From CAZNKU01 sp045545235 (lineage in GTDB: Bacteria; Bacillota; Clostridia; Monoglobales; Firm-18), in assembly GCA_045545235.1 (NCBI GenBank), contig JAZQAN010000027.1, forward strand, positions 1-14,262: DNA of 14,262 nt, read 5' to 3'. The notes beneath the pieces are model-generated. The model did not search any database, was not told the DNA's origin, and saw nothing but the letters and a program-made list of their open reading frames with translations. Positions 1-8,169 of this stretch are shown here, one piece after another. Made by a program: the position numbers and the translations under genes. Numbering within the stretch: position 1 is the first letter of the stretch; every line of letters begins with the position of its first letter.

Positions 1-684
1 CAAGTAGGTGGAGGTGCCGGTGGCGGTGGCGGCGGTGGCGCAGCAGGTAGTGCGACATCAAAACCTGTTATTGGTACAACAGATGATACTGTATATTCAG
101 AACCTGAAAAAGAAGAGGAAGTTGAACATATTGTTACTACAAAATACAGCGACGTTAAATCAACTGACTGGTATTATGATGCTGTTACAACACTTACAGA
201 AAAGGGTGTAATATCCGGTGATGGCACAGGAAATTTCAATCCATCTGATAAGGTAACAAGAGAACAGTTTGTTAAAATGATTTTAGGAGCACTTGATATT
301 GAGTTTGTTGAAGGCAAAAACAAGTTTACGGATGTCAGTGAAGATGCATGGTATGTTGACTACATTATAACAGCATGTGAGCTTGGTATTGTAAATGGTC
401 TTGCGGAAACACGCTTTGGTGTTGGTTCGAATATTTCAAGACAAGATATGGCAGTACTTATTGAAAGAGTTCTTAACTTCAAGAACATTGAAGTAGAAAA
501 GGCAGAAGTTGAACCTTTTGCGGATGCATCAAGCGTTGCAGATTATGCACAGGATGCGGTAGCAAATATGAAGGCAATTGGTCTTATTCAGGGTTATAAC
601 AATGAATATAATCCTAAAGATAATCTTACAAGAGCAGAAGCGGCAACTGTAATTTCATCTTTGTTAAAGCTTTTGGAAAAATAA
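1..684 (+). CDS. C-terminal part of an SLH-domain cell-surface protein (5' end outside window)
   Basis: The frame is open from base 1 to the TAA at 682-684, giving 227 residues with no start, so the N-terminal functional part lies upstream of the window. The visible part starts with a poly-glycine linker (residues 2-14) and an acidic Glu/Lys/Thr spacer. Three S-layer homology domains follow at about residues 49-100, 109-160 and 173-225, with typical features such as YSDVK..DWYYDAV, VTREQFVKM and LTRAEAATVI. SLH triplets bind pyruvylated secondary cell-wall polymer and hold secreted proteins on the surface of Gram-positive cells. The linker plus SLH layout matches the C-terminus of the lyase encoded at 850-4719, and the two triplets are clearly paralogous. 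The enzymatic or binding role of this protein cannot be inferred here. The Gly-rich reading frame at 8-211 is only a shadow of this gene. Confidence 0.93.
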   Translation, partial: QVGGGAGGGGGGGAAGSATSKPVIGTTDDTVYSEPEKEEEVEHIVTTKYSDVKSTDWYYDAVTTLTEKGVISGDGTGNFNPSDKVTREQFVKMILGALDIEFVEGKNKFTDVSEDAWYVDYIITACELGIVNGLAETRFGVGSNISRQDMAVLIERVLNFKNIEVEKAEVEPFADASSVADYAQDAVANMKAIGLIQGYNNEYNPKDNLTRAEAATVISSLLKLLEK

Positions 685-701
685 TATACTGACAAAGATT
701 T

Positions 702-733
702 TAATGATATTACACTTTTAAGTTGTGTCATTA
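702..733 (+). terminator. Weak hairpin after the SLH gene, possible terminator
   Basis: TAATGATAT (702-710) pairs with GTGTCATTA (725-733), including two G-U pairs, and an inner AC/GT pair closes an 8-base loop. The downstream stretch (734-750) has only a short T run after a G-rich segment, so this is a poor intrinsic terminator. It lies 18 bases after the stop codon, where a terminator would be expected. Confidence 0.3.
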
Positions 734-785
734 TGGGCGGGTTTTCCATTTTACCCCCTATTAATTAGTGGATTACCCGCACCAG

Positions 786-813
786 GTGACAATAAAACTG
801 CTTTGATAATAAT
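786..813 (+). promoter_or_regulatory. Possible promoter for the heparinase-family gene
   Basis: GTGACA (786-791) and AATAAT (808-813) each match the vegetative -35 and -10 consensus at five of six positions, with a 16-bp spacer. Transcription would start near 820, inside the palindrome at 815-833. This is only a consensus match in AT-rich DNA, so confidence is low. Confidence 0.3.
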
Positions 814-814
814 A

Positions 815-833
815 CCAAAACTTTAAGTTTTGG
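815..833 (+). promoter_or_regulatory. Perfect 19-bp palindrome overlapping the ribosome binding site
   Basis: CCAAAACTTTAAGTTTTGG is a perfect inverted repeat (9 + 1 + 9). Its last two Gs are the first bases of the purine-rich ribosome binding site (832-842) of the 850-4719 gene. As DNA it could be an operator near the transcription start. As RNA it could form a 7-bp stem with a TTTAA loop next to the ribosome site. The function is unknown. Confidence 0.45.
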
Positions 834-849
834 AGGAAGGAGATTATCT

Positions 850-3800
850 ATGAAAAAAATTATAAGTTTTATTTTAATATTAGTAATGATGCTTTCTGGT
901 ATAGGAAGTGTAACTATTATAGGTACTGAAAAAGCCTATGCTCGCATGGGACAGGATGTTAATGGTGACTTAGTAGAAAATACAAATATTTACCGACCTA
1001 CGGATCATCCTATTTACTACTATCAGCCTCCAATTGATGAAAATGGTAATCATGACTACTTTGCTTATCCTATATATGATGACCCTCAGGATATAACTGA
1101 TGAGGAATTTTTTGGGGTATGGAATGAAAAACTCAACGAATGGGTAAATGGTCCATATCTTAGATATTCTGCTTTTCCGGGTTTGGAAAAAGTAGAGGAG
1201 GCCTCCAAGGCAAGTGATTACGAAACAGCGAAAGTAGAACTTTTAGCATATTATCAACAAATTGGCTCAACACGCGGAGACAGTGAAAGCTATGGTTCTG
1301 TTAGTGGTTTGGCTACTCAAGTACTTGAGGCTATGTCTAGAAACATTTTCTCGTATTCTATGATTTCAGCATTGCCGATAGGTGGTTTTGAAATCCCTGA
1401 AAATGAATTCGAAAAAATATCAATTGCTGTTGAAAAAAATGTTGTTAGTGGTTTTGTAGGATCTTATAATGAGTTTTCTGTAGAAATCGCGTCAGGTGAT
1501 AAATTCTGGACAACTGCTGAAATTTATACAAAAGAAGCTCCTGACGAAAGTTTAAGACCATATCTTTCAGCGATAGTAAATGGTATTTATAGAGAATTTG
1601 AGGTTAATAAGGATGGCATGGTTGTAGCAGGTTCAAGTGCAGATATTAACTACGGAACTGATCCTGTTGCTTATGTGGAAGAACATGGTACTTTTGATAA
1701 TATTGATGGTTCTTATGGTTCTTATGATGCAACAACAAAGAGATATTTTCTCTCTTTTGATATAAGTGATTTAAAGTCTGCAGATACTGTAAAGAATGTA
1801 CAAATACATTTAACAGCACGTAATATTATATCTGATGAAACCAAATTGAGGTTTTCAGATGAAAACGGTAAACTTTATGAGGGTGAAGCAGATAGACCTA
1901 AGTTTATGTGGGCAACCTGGTATAAGGGTTCCGCATGGCAGGAAGATGAATTAGTATGGAATACGTCTACAATTCAAGATAAAATGTATTTTTCGTGTAA
2001 TGACATGGAGGCGTGGGATTACATTACTTCCAGTGATCCGAATACAAAAGGTAAGGTCTGTGGTTTCCACAGAGACAATGATATGGGAAATCTTCGTTCT
2101 GCATGGATGGCTTCAAAGGATGAACGTTTTGCATATACTTACATCCGTCAGGAAATGGCACTTATAAATAGTATCGGTTGTGAGCCGAATGTTATGAACT
2201 CTTTGGATATGTCAACGCATATGTCCGGTTTGTCATCATCTTTTTATGCATTTTTAGATAGCAAGTATTTTACACCGGATGTTTGTACTGCATGGCTTAA
2301 ATTTATGTGGCAACTTTGCGATTGGCAGGTAGAATCCTACTATGGCACATCAAATAATAACTGGGGTACTTTTGCTTCCGGTGCTGTTTATGATGGTGTT
2401 GCAAGATTTCCTGAATTTTTCACACACGACTATTGGTATGAGAGAACGCTTGAAGATAACACACGTATGCTTGGAATTTTCACAATGGATGACGGATTGT
2501 GTATAGAACAGTCTCATGGCTATATAGGAACAATTCTTACTACAATGGCCACACCATTGGATACAATGATTCGTACAGGACACGAAGGTCCGTATGATGA
2601 GGAACTATATCAGGTTATTTATGATAGTATAAAGAGTTTAATTTACACGTCAGGTCCGTATTTTGGTGGTTTTAACAATGGCGACGGTTATGATCCGTAC
2701 ACTAGTTATGCAAGTCACTTCAGTAAATGGTATCAGTTACTATTTCCTGATGATGAAAATCTTGAATGGTTGGTATCTGGTGGTACTTCAGGTAAAATGC
2801 CTGAAAACCCAACAACGGTTTATCCTTTAAGTTATAAAACTTTTATGCGCTCAGGTTGGGATGAAAAATCGTTACAGATGTCATTTATAAATGTGTCAGA
2901 CTCAAGAAGGTCTCATTATCATGATGACCAACTTTCCATTGCAATGTTTGCATATGGTAAATATCTGTTGGTAGACCCGGGTTACGGTGCCGACCAGACA
3001 AGTGATGGTGGGCGTGTATGGTTGTATAATAAATCTCCTGTACAGCACAATGTTGTAACTATAAACGATACTTACGATTATTTGTATGATGATGTTTGCG
3101 CTATGACATCTGTTGCGCCAAACTCATCAGGTTCAAGAGATTTTGAGACAAATAAATACTACGATTATCAGGAATATTACAATACCGGTTATAACACATC
3201 TCCTTTAATGCAGAGAAGCGTTACATTTCTAAAGGAACCGGGTTTTTGGATTGTTTCAGACTATAATGTCCCTAATGAACCCGAAAAGGAAAACACATTT
3301 GCACAACATTGGCACACTTATCCTGATGCTAATATGGAATATGATGATAACTATGTTGTTCGTACAAACTATGACGGACCTAATGTTACAATTGTTCCTA
3401 TCGAAAAGGATGAACTTGATGATGTTCGGTGGGTTGATTGTTATTATTCCGAAAAAGCAGGTATGAAGGTTATTGCTCAAAAGGCCATGTATACAAAAAC
3501 TCATAGGGGTAATGGTAGATTTACTACTTTGATTATTCCTGAAGATTTAGATGGTGATTTTAAAGTAGAAACTTTTGAAGTGAAAAATTTGAGCGGACTT
3601 GAAGATAGTCTTATTAATGGTGCATACTTCAGAATTACAGACCAAAATACCGGGGAGGAAAATTACTATTTTTATTATCATATAAATGATGAAACATTAA
3701 AACCTGAAAATGGAGTAAAAATAGGTGATTATACTACGGATGCAACTACTTTGGTTATTCAGTTAAACCATAAAGAGGAATTTACATCCGTGTTTGTTGT

Positions 3801-4719
3801 AAACGGCTCTTATGTAAAAAGTACATCGATAGGTAAATATATATTTAAAACAGATAAACCTACAACTGTAGCATATAAGAAAAGTGGACAATTTGTTAAT
3901 GTTCTTTCTTCTCAATATGATGATGTTGAAGATGTAAAAGGTATGCAGGTGTATATGCCGGGTGTTAAGGCAGGACGTCTTGATGGTGAGAATGTTAAGG
4001 TGAATACAGAAAATAGTATTCTTACATTTGTTGGTGTATCCGGTGAAAGTAATATTCCATCTGGTTCCGGCTCCGGTGGTGGAGGCGGTGGAGGTGCCGT
4101 TACACCAAAACCTCCTGTTAAGGAAGATAAAACAGAGGAAGATGTAAAACCTGTTGAACCAGTAATACCTGATGTTGTAACTCCATCGTACGAGGATGTT
4201 AAGGAAAATGAATGGTACTATGAATATGTAGAAAAACTTACATCAAAAGGTATCATTTCTGGTGATGGTTCAGGTAAATTTAGTCCAAATGAAAATGTTA
4301 CTCGTGAACAGTTCCTTAAAATGCTTATAGAGGCTATGGACATTGAAGCAGAGGAATTTGAAAATACATTTACAGATGTTGCAGATTCTTGGTATAAACC
4401 GTATGTATTAAAGGCTAAAAACATTGGTATAGTAAATGGTATTTCAGATACCGAGTTTGGGATTGGGTCATATATAACACGACAAGATATGGCGGTTATG
4501 ATAAGTCGTACAATTCACAAACTTGGGATTGAGATTGTCCGGAAAGATGTGGAAGAATTTGTAGATGACGAAAGTGTTTCCGACTATGCAAAAGAATCTG
4601 TAATGTTTATGAAGTCAATCGGTTTAGTTGAGGGATATAACAATGAATACAAACCACTCGATAATTTAACAAGAGCAGAAGCTGCAAAAGTTATTTGTGA
4701 ATTACTTTTAATATATTAA
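850..4719 (+). CDS. Secreted, SLH-anchored heparinase II/III-family polysaccharide lyase
   Basis: This is a predicted surface lyase that cleaves uronic-acid polysaccharides by beta-elimination; the substrate is unknown. The start follows a strong GGAGGAAGGAG site at 832-842. Residues 1-32 form a signal peptide (MKKIISFILILVMML then AYA). Residues 60-260 and 390-640 look like the alpha-helical lyase barrel, with SNNNWGTF (501-508) and EQSHGY (553-558; Y558 is a candidate catalytic Tyr). Residues 270-385 form a beta-rich insert with RYFLSFDISDL (from 298), like DNRLRE/CBM96 modules. SHYHDDQ (688-694) and LVDPGYG (D709) are the heparinase II/III C-terminal signature; by analogy with heparinase II, H691 and D709 may be metal ligands. 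A beta-sandwich, a Gly/Ser linker (1071-1082) and three SLH domains (from 1114, 1172 and 1232) complete it. It ends 21 bp before the next gene, probably in one operon. The family is secure; the PL subfamily is not assigned. Confidence 0.9.
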   Translation: MKKIISFILILVMMLSGIGSVTIIGTEKAYARMGQDVNGDLVENTNIYRPTDHPIYYYQPPIDENGNHDYFAYPIYDDPQDITDEEFFGVWNEKLNEWVNGPYLRYSAFPGLEKVEEASKASDYETAKVELLAYYQQIGSTRGDSESYGSVSGLATQVLEAMSRNIFSYSMISALPIGGFEIPENEFEKISIAVEKNVVSGFVGSYNEFSVEIASGDKFWTTAEIYTKEAPDESLRPYLSAIVNGIYREFEVNKDGMVVAGSSADINYGTDPVAYVEEHGTFDNIDGSYGSYDATTKRYFLSFDISDLKSADTVKNVQIHLTARNIISDETKLRFSDENGKLYEGEADRPKFMWATWYKGSAWQEDELVWNTSTIQDKMYFSCNDMEAWDYITSSDPNTKGKVCGFHRDNDMGNLRSAWMASKDERFAYTYIRQEMALINSIGCEPNVMNSLDMSTHMSGLSSSFYAFLDSKYFTPDVCTAWLKFMWQLCDWQVESYYGTSNNNWGTFASGAVYDGVARFPEFFTHDYWYERTLEDNTRMLGIFTMDDGLCIEQSHGYIGTILTTMATPLDTMIRTGHEGPYDEELYQVIYDSIKSLIYTSGPYFGGFNNGDGYDPYTSYASHFSKWYQLLFPDDENLEWLVSGGTSGKMPENPTTVYPLSYKTFMRSGWDEKSLQMSFINVSDSRRSHYHDDQLSIAMFAYGKYLLVDPGYGADQTSDGGRVWLYNKSPVQHNVVTINDTYDYLYDDVCAMTSVAPNSSGSRDFETNKYYDYQEYYNTGYNTSPLMQRSVTFLKEPGFWIVSDYNVPNEPEKENTFAQHWHTYPDANMEYDDNYVVRTNYDGPNVTIVPIEKDELDDVRWVDCYYSEKAGMKVIAQKAMYTKTHRGNGRFTTLIIPEDLDGDFKVETFEVKNLSGLEDSLINGAYFRITDQNTGEENYYFYYHINDETLKPENGVKIGDYTTDATTLVIQLNHKEEFTSVFVVNGSYVKSTSIGKYIFKTDKPTTVAYKKSGQFVNVLSSQYDDVEDVKGMQVYMPGVKAGRLDGENVKVNTENSILTFVGVSGESNIPSGSGSGGGGGGGAVTPKPPVKEDKTEEDVKPVEPVIPDVVTPSYEDVKENEWYYEYVEKLTSKGIISGDGSGKFSPNENVTREQFLKMLIEAMDIEAEEFENTFTDVADSWYKPYVLKAKNIGIVNGISDTEFGIGSYITRQDMAVMISRTIHKLGIEIVRKDVEEFVDDESVSDYAKESVMFMKSIGLVEGYNNEYKPLDNLTRAEAAKVICELLLIY

Positions 4720-4740
4720 AATAAAAAGGAGTATTTAATT

Positions 4741-6717
4741 ATGAAAACATGTAAAAAAATTCTTGCAGGCATACTTGTATTTGCCATGATGATGAGTGTG
4801 TGTACATTCGTTTCTGCTGATGTAGCAGAAACAACAAAGGTATTGCTTTGGGGCAACGACTTTAATGATTTGACTGCTACCACATTGAGTAATGGTAATA
4901 ACGTGTCAAATAATGCCAGCAATGCAGCAATGTCAACACAGAAATTTTATTTAAAGACTGGTGGTAAAACCAGTGGGACATTCAACGCAGATGTTAGTAA
5001 AACAAATGTTATAACTGATAGTACAGATAGTAATAATAAGTATATTTCTACTACACACACCCAATTGGGTTACAATGTCAACTTGAAATCTACTGATTTT
5101 CCAACTTATGGCTATGGAGAATCTTCTATTTATTCAATAAGCTATGACGTTATGATTCCTAATGATGATACATACAAAACTAACAGACGTTATGCATATG
5201 TGGATATTGGTACTACTGATACAACTGCTGAAAAAGACTATGAAAAAATTGCAACTCGTGTAATTGTAAATATTTATAACGGCAATATTAAAGCTAGAGG
5301 ACACTTTGGAACAGCGTCTACAAGTTATATAACACAAACATCTCAAAAAGATATTAAATATAATTACGGAGATTGGGTTACAATAAGAATCAATAGTTGG
5401 CTTGATGGTAATAAAATTTGTGTTGCTGTTTACGCAGATGACGAACTAATATATGAAGGCGAACGTGCAGGAGATGATACTGTAACTTTGGCTATGGCAT
5501 CAAGTGCAATAGAATTTAGATATGCAAATGTTAAAAGTAATGGTACATCAATTTATACCGGAGCAAGTACAAGCACAGACTCCTCAGTATATGCCGAATC
5601 TGTTACATGTTACGATAATATCGAGGCATCACTTATTAATGAAGTTGTTGATGATTCAAAAACTCCTCAAGTTACATTGCACAGCTATACTGCCGATGCA
5701 GTTAGTGCATATTTAGGAGGAGCTGGTACAAACGTATTTATTGACGCAGGAGAATTGAAGAAAAATGTAGTACAAGGTAGTGCTACTGATGAGCCTGTAA
5801 AAGAGGCTTTCCAAGTTGTTGACAATAGTTATACAAACATTACCTCTTCATCATATAAATATCTGGTTGTTAACTCTTATGGGTCATTTGCAAAATATGT
5901 TCAAAAAGATGCAAAAAATACATTTGTATATTCTATGGATTTGAATTTTAAAGACTTTAATGCAGAGATGAAGAATACACTTTCACTCGGTATTGAAGGA
6001 CAAAAGAAGAATGATATACAAGGTTCATTTACTGTTGGTACTGACGGAAGCATTAGTTTCAGCCATGCAACTGCAAATAATGGTAGTGCTGTTGAAGGCA
6101 AGTTAAGAACTGAAAGTCGTACTGTTCCTGCAGGTGAATGGATAAATGTTAAGATGGTATTCGAAATTAATTATGGTGAAACTCAGTATGCAATCAAAAT
6201 GTTTGGTATTTATGAAGATGCTGTAATTTATGAAAATGAATTCACTTTAACACATAATGAAACCACCGACGGTAAGGGTATCTGTGTTGATATGATTACT
6301 TTTAATATTGGTAAGAACGATACAACTCATACTGAAACCGTTACAGGTGTAAACGACATTTACTTTGAAAAGAATAATAATTTCAATTGGTTAGCAGTTG
6401 ACACAGATAATTGGATTGACCGTAAAGTATCACTTACATTAGATGCAGACGGCAATGTTGATGTAGAAGCTAAAAAGGGTGGAGATGCAACTTTCACAAG
6501 CGGTGTTTTGGTGGTTGCACTTTACGATGAAAGCGGTGCACTTATAGATAAGGTTTTAACATCAACAAATATTACGGACGGTAAGTTTGTATATGAAGTT
6601 CCTGCAGCAAAGGTTGAAACAGCAAAGAAAATTAAAGCATTTGTATTCGACACAATTACAACAGCAGTTCCACAGATGAAACACGGTGAAATTGTAGTTG
6701 GAACAGGTAATGACTGA
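4741..6717 (+). CDS. Secreted protein with two concanavalin-like modules; likely N-terminal part of an interrupted phosphoesterase
   Basis: The start is supported by AAGGAG at 4726-4731 and by a signal peptide (residues 1-27, MKTCKKILAGILVFAMMM ending near VSADV). Two beta-rich segments (about 35-300 and 330-545) read like LamG/concanavalin A-type carbohydrate-binding or structural folds; I recognise the pattern, not a named family. Residues 548-655 resemble a beta-sandwich common near the C-terminus of clostridial surface proteins, with VALYDESGALID and KIKAFVFDT. There is no SLH domain, so as written the product would be released. The reading frame ends at TGA (6715-6717) but stays open to 7971 beyond it, into a metallophosphoesterase. 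It is the only TGA stop among the genes of the first 9.5 kb, the others ending in TAA. The 658-residue protein may be a truncation product. It is probably co-transcribed with the upstream lyase. Confidence 0.8.
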   Translation: MKTCKKILAGILVFAMMMSVCTFVSADVAETTKVLLWGNDFNDLTATTLSNGNNVSNNASNAAMSTQKFYLKTGGKTSGTFNADVSKTNVITDSTDSNNKYISTTHTQLGYNVNLKSTDFPTYGYGESSIYSISYDVMIPNDDTYKTNRRYAYVDIGTTDTTAEKDYEKIATRVIVNIYNGNIKARGHFGTASTSYITQTSQKDIKYNYGDWVTIRINSWLDGNKICVAVYADDELIYEGERAGDDTVTLAMASSAIEFRYANVKSNGTSIYTGASTSTDSSVYAESVTCYDNIEASLINEVVDDSKTPQVTLHSYTADAVSAYLGGAGTNVFIDAGELKKNVVQGSATDEPVKEAFQVVDNSYTNITSSSYKYLVVNSYGSFAKYVQKDAKNTFVYSMDLNFKDFNAEMKNTLSLGIEGQKKNDIQGSFTVGTDGSISFSHATANNGSAVEGKLRTESRTVPAGEWINVKMVFEINYGETQYAIKMFGIYEDAVIYENEFTLTHNETTDGKGICVDMITFNIGKNDTTHTETVTGVNDIYFEKNNNFNWLAVDTDNWIDRKVSLTLDADGNVDVEAKKGGDATFTSGVLVVALYDESGALIDKVLTSTNITDGKFVYEVPAAKVETAKKIKAFVFDTITTAVPQMKHGEIVVGTGND

Positions 6718-6735
6718 AAGGAAAGTTCCTTCAGT
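6713..6735 (+). other. Hairpin enclosing the in-frame TGA
   Basis: ACTGAA (6713-6718) pairs with TTCAGT (6730-6735). After one bulged A (6719), AGGA-type pairing continues as GGA (6720-6722) with TCC (6727-6729), leaving the loop AAGT. The TGA lies in the 5' arm. No T run follows, so it is not a terminator. The apical loop starts only about 6 bases after the TGA, unlike bacterial SECIS elements. Confidence 0.5.
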
Positions 6736-6828
6736 GATGGTGATATAAATAACCTTGTAACAACATTTATTGGTGATGCTAAAACAAGTAGAGGCTTTGC
6801 ATGGTCAGCAGGAACTGATTATAAAGAT

Positions 6829-7971
6829 ATGGTGGTTGAATATGCTCCGGTAAGTTCTGATTGGAACACTGCCAAAAAACAGGCAAAGGCTACATACGAA
6901 GAATATAGCGGTAAATTGTATTACAAGGCGGATGTAACAGACCTTACTTCGGGAACAAAATATACTTACAGAGTAGGAGATACCGAATACAATAAATGGA
7001 GTGAAAAATACTCTTTTGAAACCGAAACTGAAAATGTATCTGAATTTTCATTTATAGGAATTTCGGACACTCATATTGGATATGCAAATTCCGATAAATC
7101 ATTATATAAAGATATGATTGCTAAAGCTTTGACAGAAAATTCTAACACAAAGTTTATTGTTAATATTGGTGATATGGTTAATACGGGAACAGTTGAATCA
7201 CAATGGCAAGATTATTTTAAAGCTATTGAAGGATATAAAGAAAGCATACCTCATATGGCAGTTGTGGGTAACCATGAACTTTCAGTTTATAGTGGTGTAA
7301 GTGCCGGTAAATATTATACACTACAGTTTAACAATCCTGACAACGCAGGAAACTGGGTTGGTACACTTACGGCGGATGAGTTGGAAAAAGATAACAATAA
7401 GGGAGCTATAGCTAATTATAGGGACACTGTATATTCATTTGATTATGGTAATGCCCATTTTGTTGTTTTGAATAGTGGATATAGTAGTTCAGATAAAGAT
7501 ATAAAAGCTATTGTTAAACAACAATTAGAATGGTTGAAAACTGACCTTGCAAGCTCGGATGCAAAATGGAAAATTGTAATGCTTCATCAGGGCTTATATG
7601 GTGCAAGGTCCACTACTTCGAACACCAGAGAACTATTGGAACCTATCGTGGATGATTATGGTGTAGACCTTGTTTTGCAGGGGCATGACCATTTTGTAAT
7701 GAGAACATACCCTATGAAAAATGGTGAAATTGTTACCAAGGAAAATCCAAATAACATCACAAAGGGTTCAGGTGTTATATATAATGTTTTAGGTGCATCA
7801 GGTTCTAAACGATATGAAGACAGTACTAAACCTGATTATTCAGTAGTTCACATCAATCCTGATGAAAGTTTTCCTACATATACTACATTTAAAGTAAGTG
7901 CTGAAAAAATCGAGGTTGTAACAAAACAGATAAACGGTGTAGTGATTGACAGTTATACAATTACAGAATAA
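6829..7971 (+). CDS. Calcineurin-like metallophosphoesterase (purple acid phosphatase-like), N-terminally incomplete
   Basis: This is a predicted dinuclear-metal phosphoesterase; the substrate is unknown. Counting from the ATG at 6829, all five metal-binding motifs are present: SDTHIG (D80, H82), GDMVNTG (D115), VGNHE (N148, H149), LHQG (H253) and GHDH (H286, H288). Residues 1-70 are the second half of a fibronectin III-like domain (DLTSGTKYTYRVGD, WSEKYSF), as in purple acid phosphatases. The first half of that domain is encoded in the same frame upstream, at 6718-6828, after the TGA. The ATG is therefore only the first available Met and probably not a real start: it lacks a good ribosome site and the protein would lack a signal peptide. 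The intact active site argues that the enzyme was functional until recently, or still is through readthrough. The stop at 7969-7971 is directly followed by the first copy of a structured repeat. Confidence 0.85.
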   Translation: MVVEYAPVSSDWNTAKKQAKATYEEYSGKLYYKADVTDLTSGTKYTYRVGDTEYNKWSEKYSFETETENVSEFSFIGISDTHIGYANSDKSLYKDMIAKALTENSNTKFIVNIGDMVNTGTVESQWQDYFKAIEGYKESIPHMAVVGNHELSVYSGVSAGKYYTLQFNNPDNAGNWVGTLTADELEKDNNKGAIANYRDTVYSFDYGNAHFVVLNSGYSSSDKDIKAIVKQQLEWLKTDLASSDAKWKIVMLHQGLYGARSTTSNTRELLEPIVDDYGVDLVLQGHDHFVMRTYPMKNGEIVTKENPNNITKGSGVIYNVLGASGSKRYEDSTKPDYSVVHINPDESFPTYTTFKVSAEKIEVVTKQINGVVIDSYTITE

Positions 7972-8107
7972 TAATGGTATTTTTACATGAAACAACATTT
8001 TGAAACACTTCTATAACCCCCTTATTTATAGATTATACACAAAAATAGTTATGTTGTTTCAGTAAAATATATGATGACGCTATGGATATCAAATCCATAG
8101 CGTTATT
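7972..8107 (+). repeat. Structured 3' repeat, copy 1
   Basis: About 136 bp, starting at the stop codon of the phosphoesterase and closely matching copy 2 at 9406-9537 with small indels. An outer stem TGAAACAACAT (7988-7998) / ATGTTGTTTCA (8051-8061) encloses a hairpin CTATAA/TTATAG (8011-8016 / 8026-8031) whose loop carries CCCCC. Then comes a 14-bp hairpin (8074-8087 / 8093-8106, loop ATCAA). The T-to-G change in copy 2 opposite the outer stem keeps pairing, and the last hairpin keeps its stem while the loop differs. In this copy no T run follows the last hairpin, so termination here is doubtful. Confidence 0.85.
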
Positions 8108-8169
8108 ACAAAACAATTATAATAAATATTTTGGAAATTTATATGTAAATAATATGGAGGAGTTTATAT

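Larger units (their letters stand above)
4741..7971 (+). other. Composite reading frame: lectin-like protein plus metallophosphoesterase split by one TGA
   Basis: Apart from the TGA at 6715-6717, one frame runs from 4741 to 7971 (1076 residues plus the stop position). The 37 codons between the TGA and the first downstream ATG (6718-6828) encode NNLVTTFIGDAKTSRGFAWS, which matches the first strands of the fibronectin-like N-terminal domain of purple acid phosphatase-type enzymes. That domain continues past the ATG at 6829. The downstream part has no in-frame ATG, GTG or TTG between 6718 and 6828, no convincing ribosome site before 6829 and no signal peptide. The ancestral product was therefore most likely one secreted enzyme. 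The TGA could be a recent nonsense mutation, a sequencing or assembly error, or a site of stop-codon readthrough. The sequence alone does not decide. Confidence 0.75.

Noticed and set aside
737..780. Riboswitch or diverged third repeat copy upstream of the lyase gene
   Set aside because: The GCGGGT/ACCCGC pairing is short with a long loop, and apart from a CCCCCTA-like stretch it does not align with the repeat at 7972 or with a known riboswitch pattern.
4716..4922. Short - strand reading frame overlapping the lectin-like gene start
   Set aside because: It is antisense to the signal peptide region and is explained by it; no supporting ribosome site.
6715..6717. Reassigned TGA codon (Trp or Gly code)
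   Set aside because: The HTH gene ends with TGA overlapping an ATG and a good ribosome site, reading past that stop soon meets a TAA, and Trp is encoded by TGG throughout.
6715..6760. Selenocysteine insertion at the in-frame TGA
   Set aside because: The hairpin loop begins about 6 bases after the TGA, while bacterial SECIS loops lie roughly 16-37 bases downstream, and no Sec or Cys is expected in this linker region.
7988..8061. Integron attC site after the phosphoesterase gene
   Set aside because: The position after a stop codon and the long inverted repeat are suggestive, but the core sites (RYYYAAC / GTTRRRY) are absent and there is no integron integrase.
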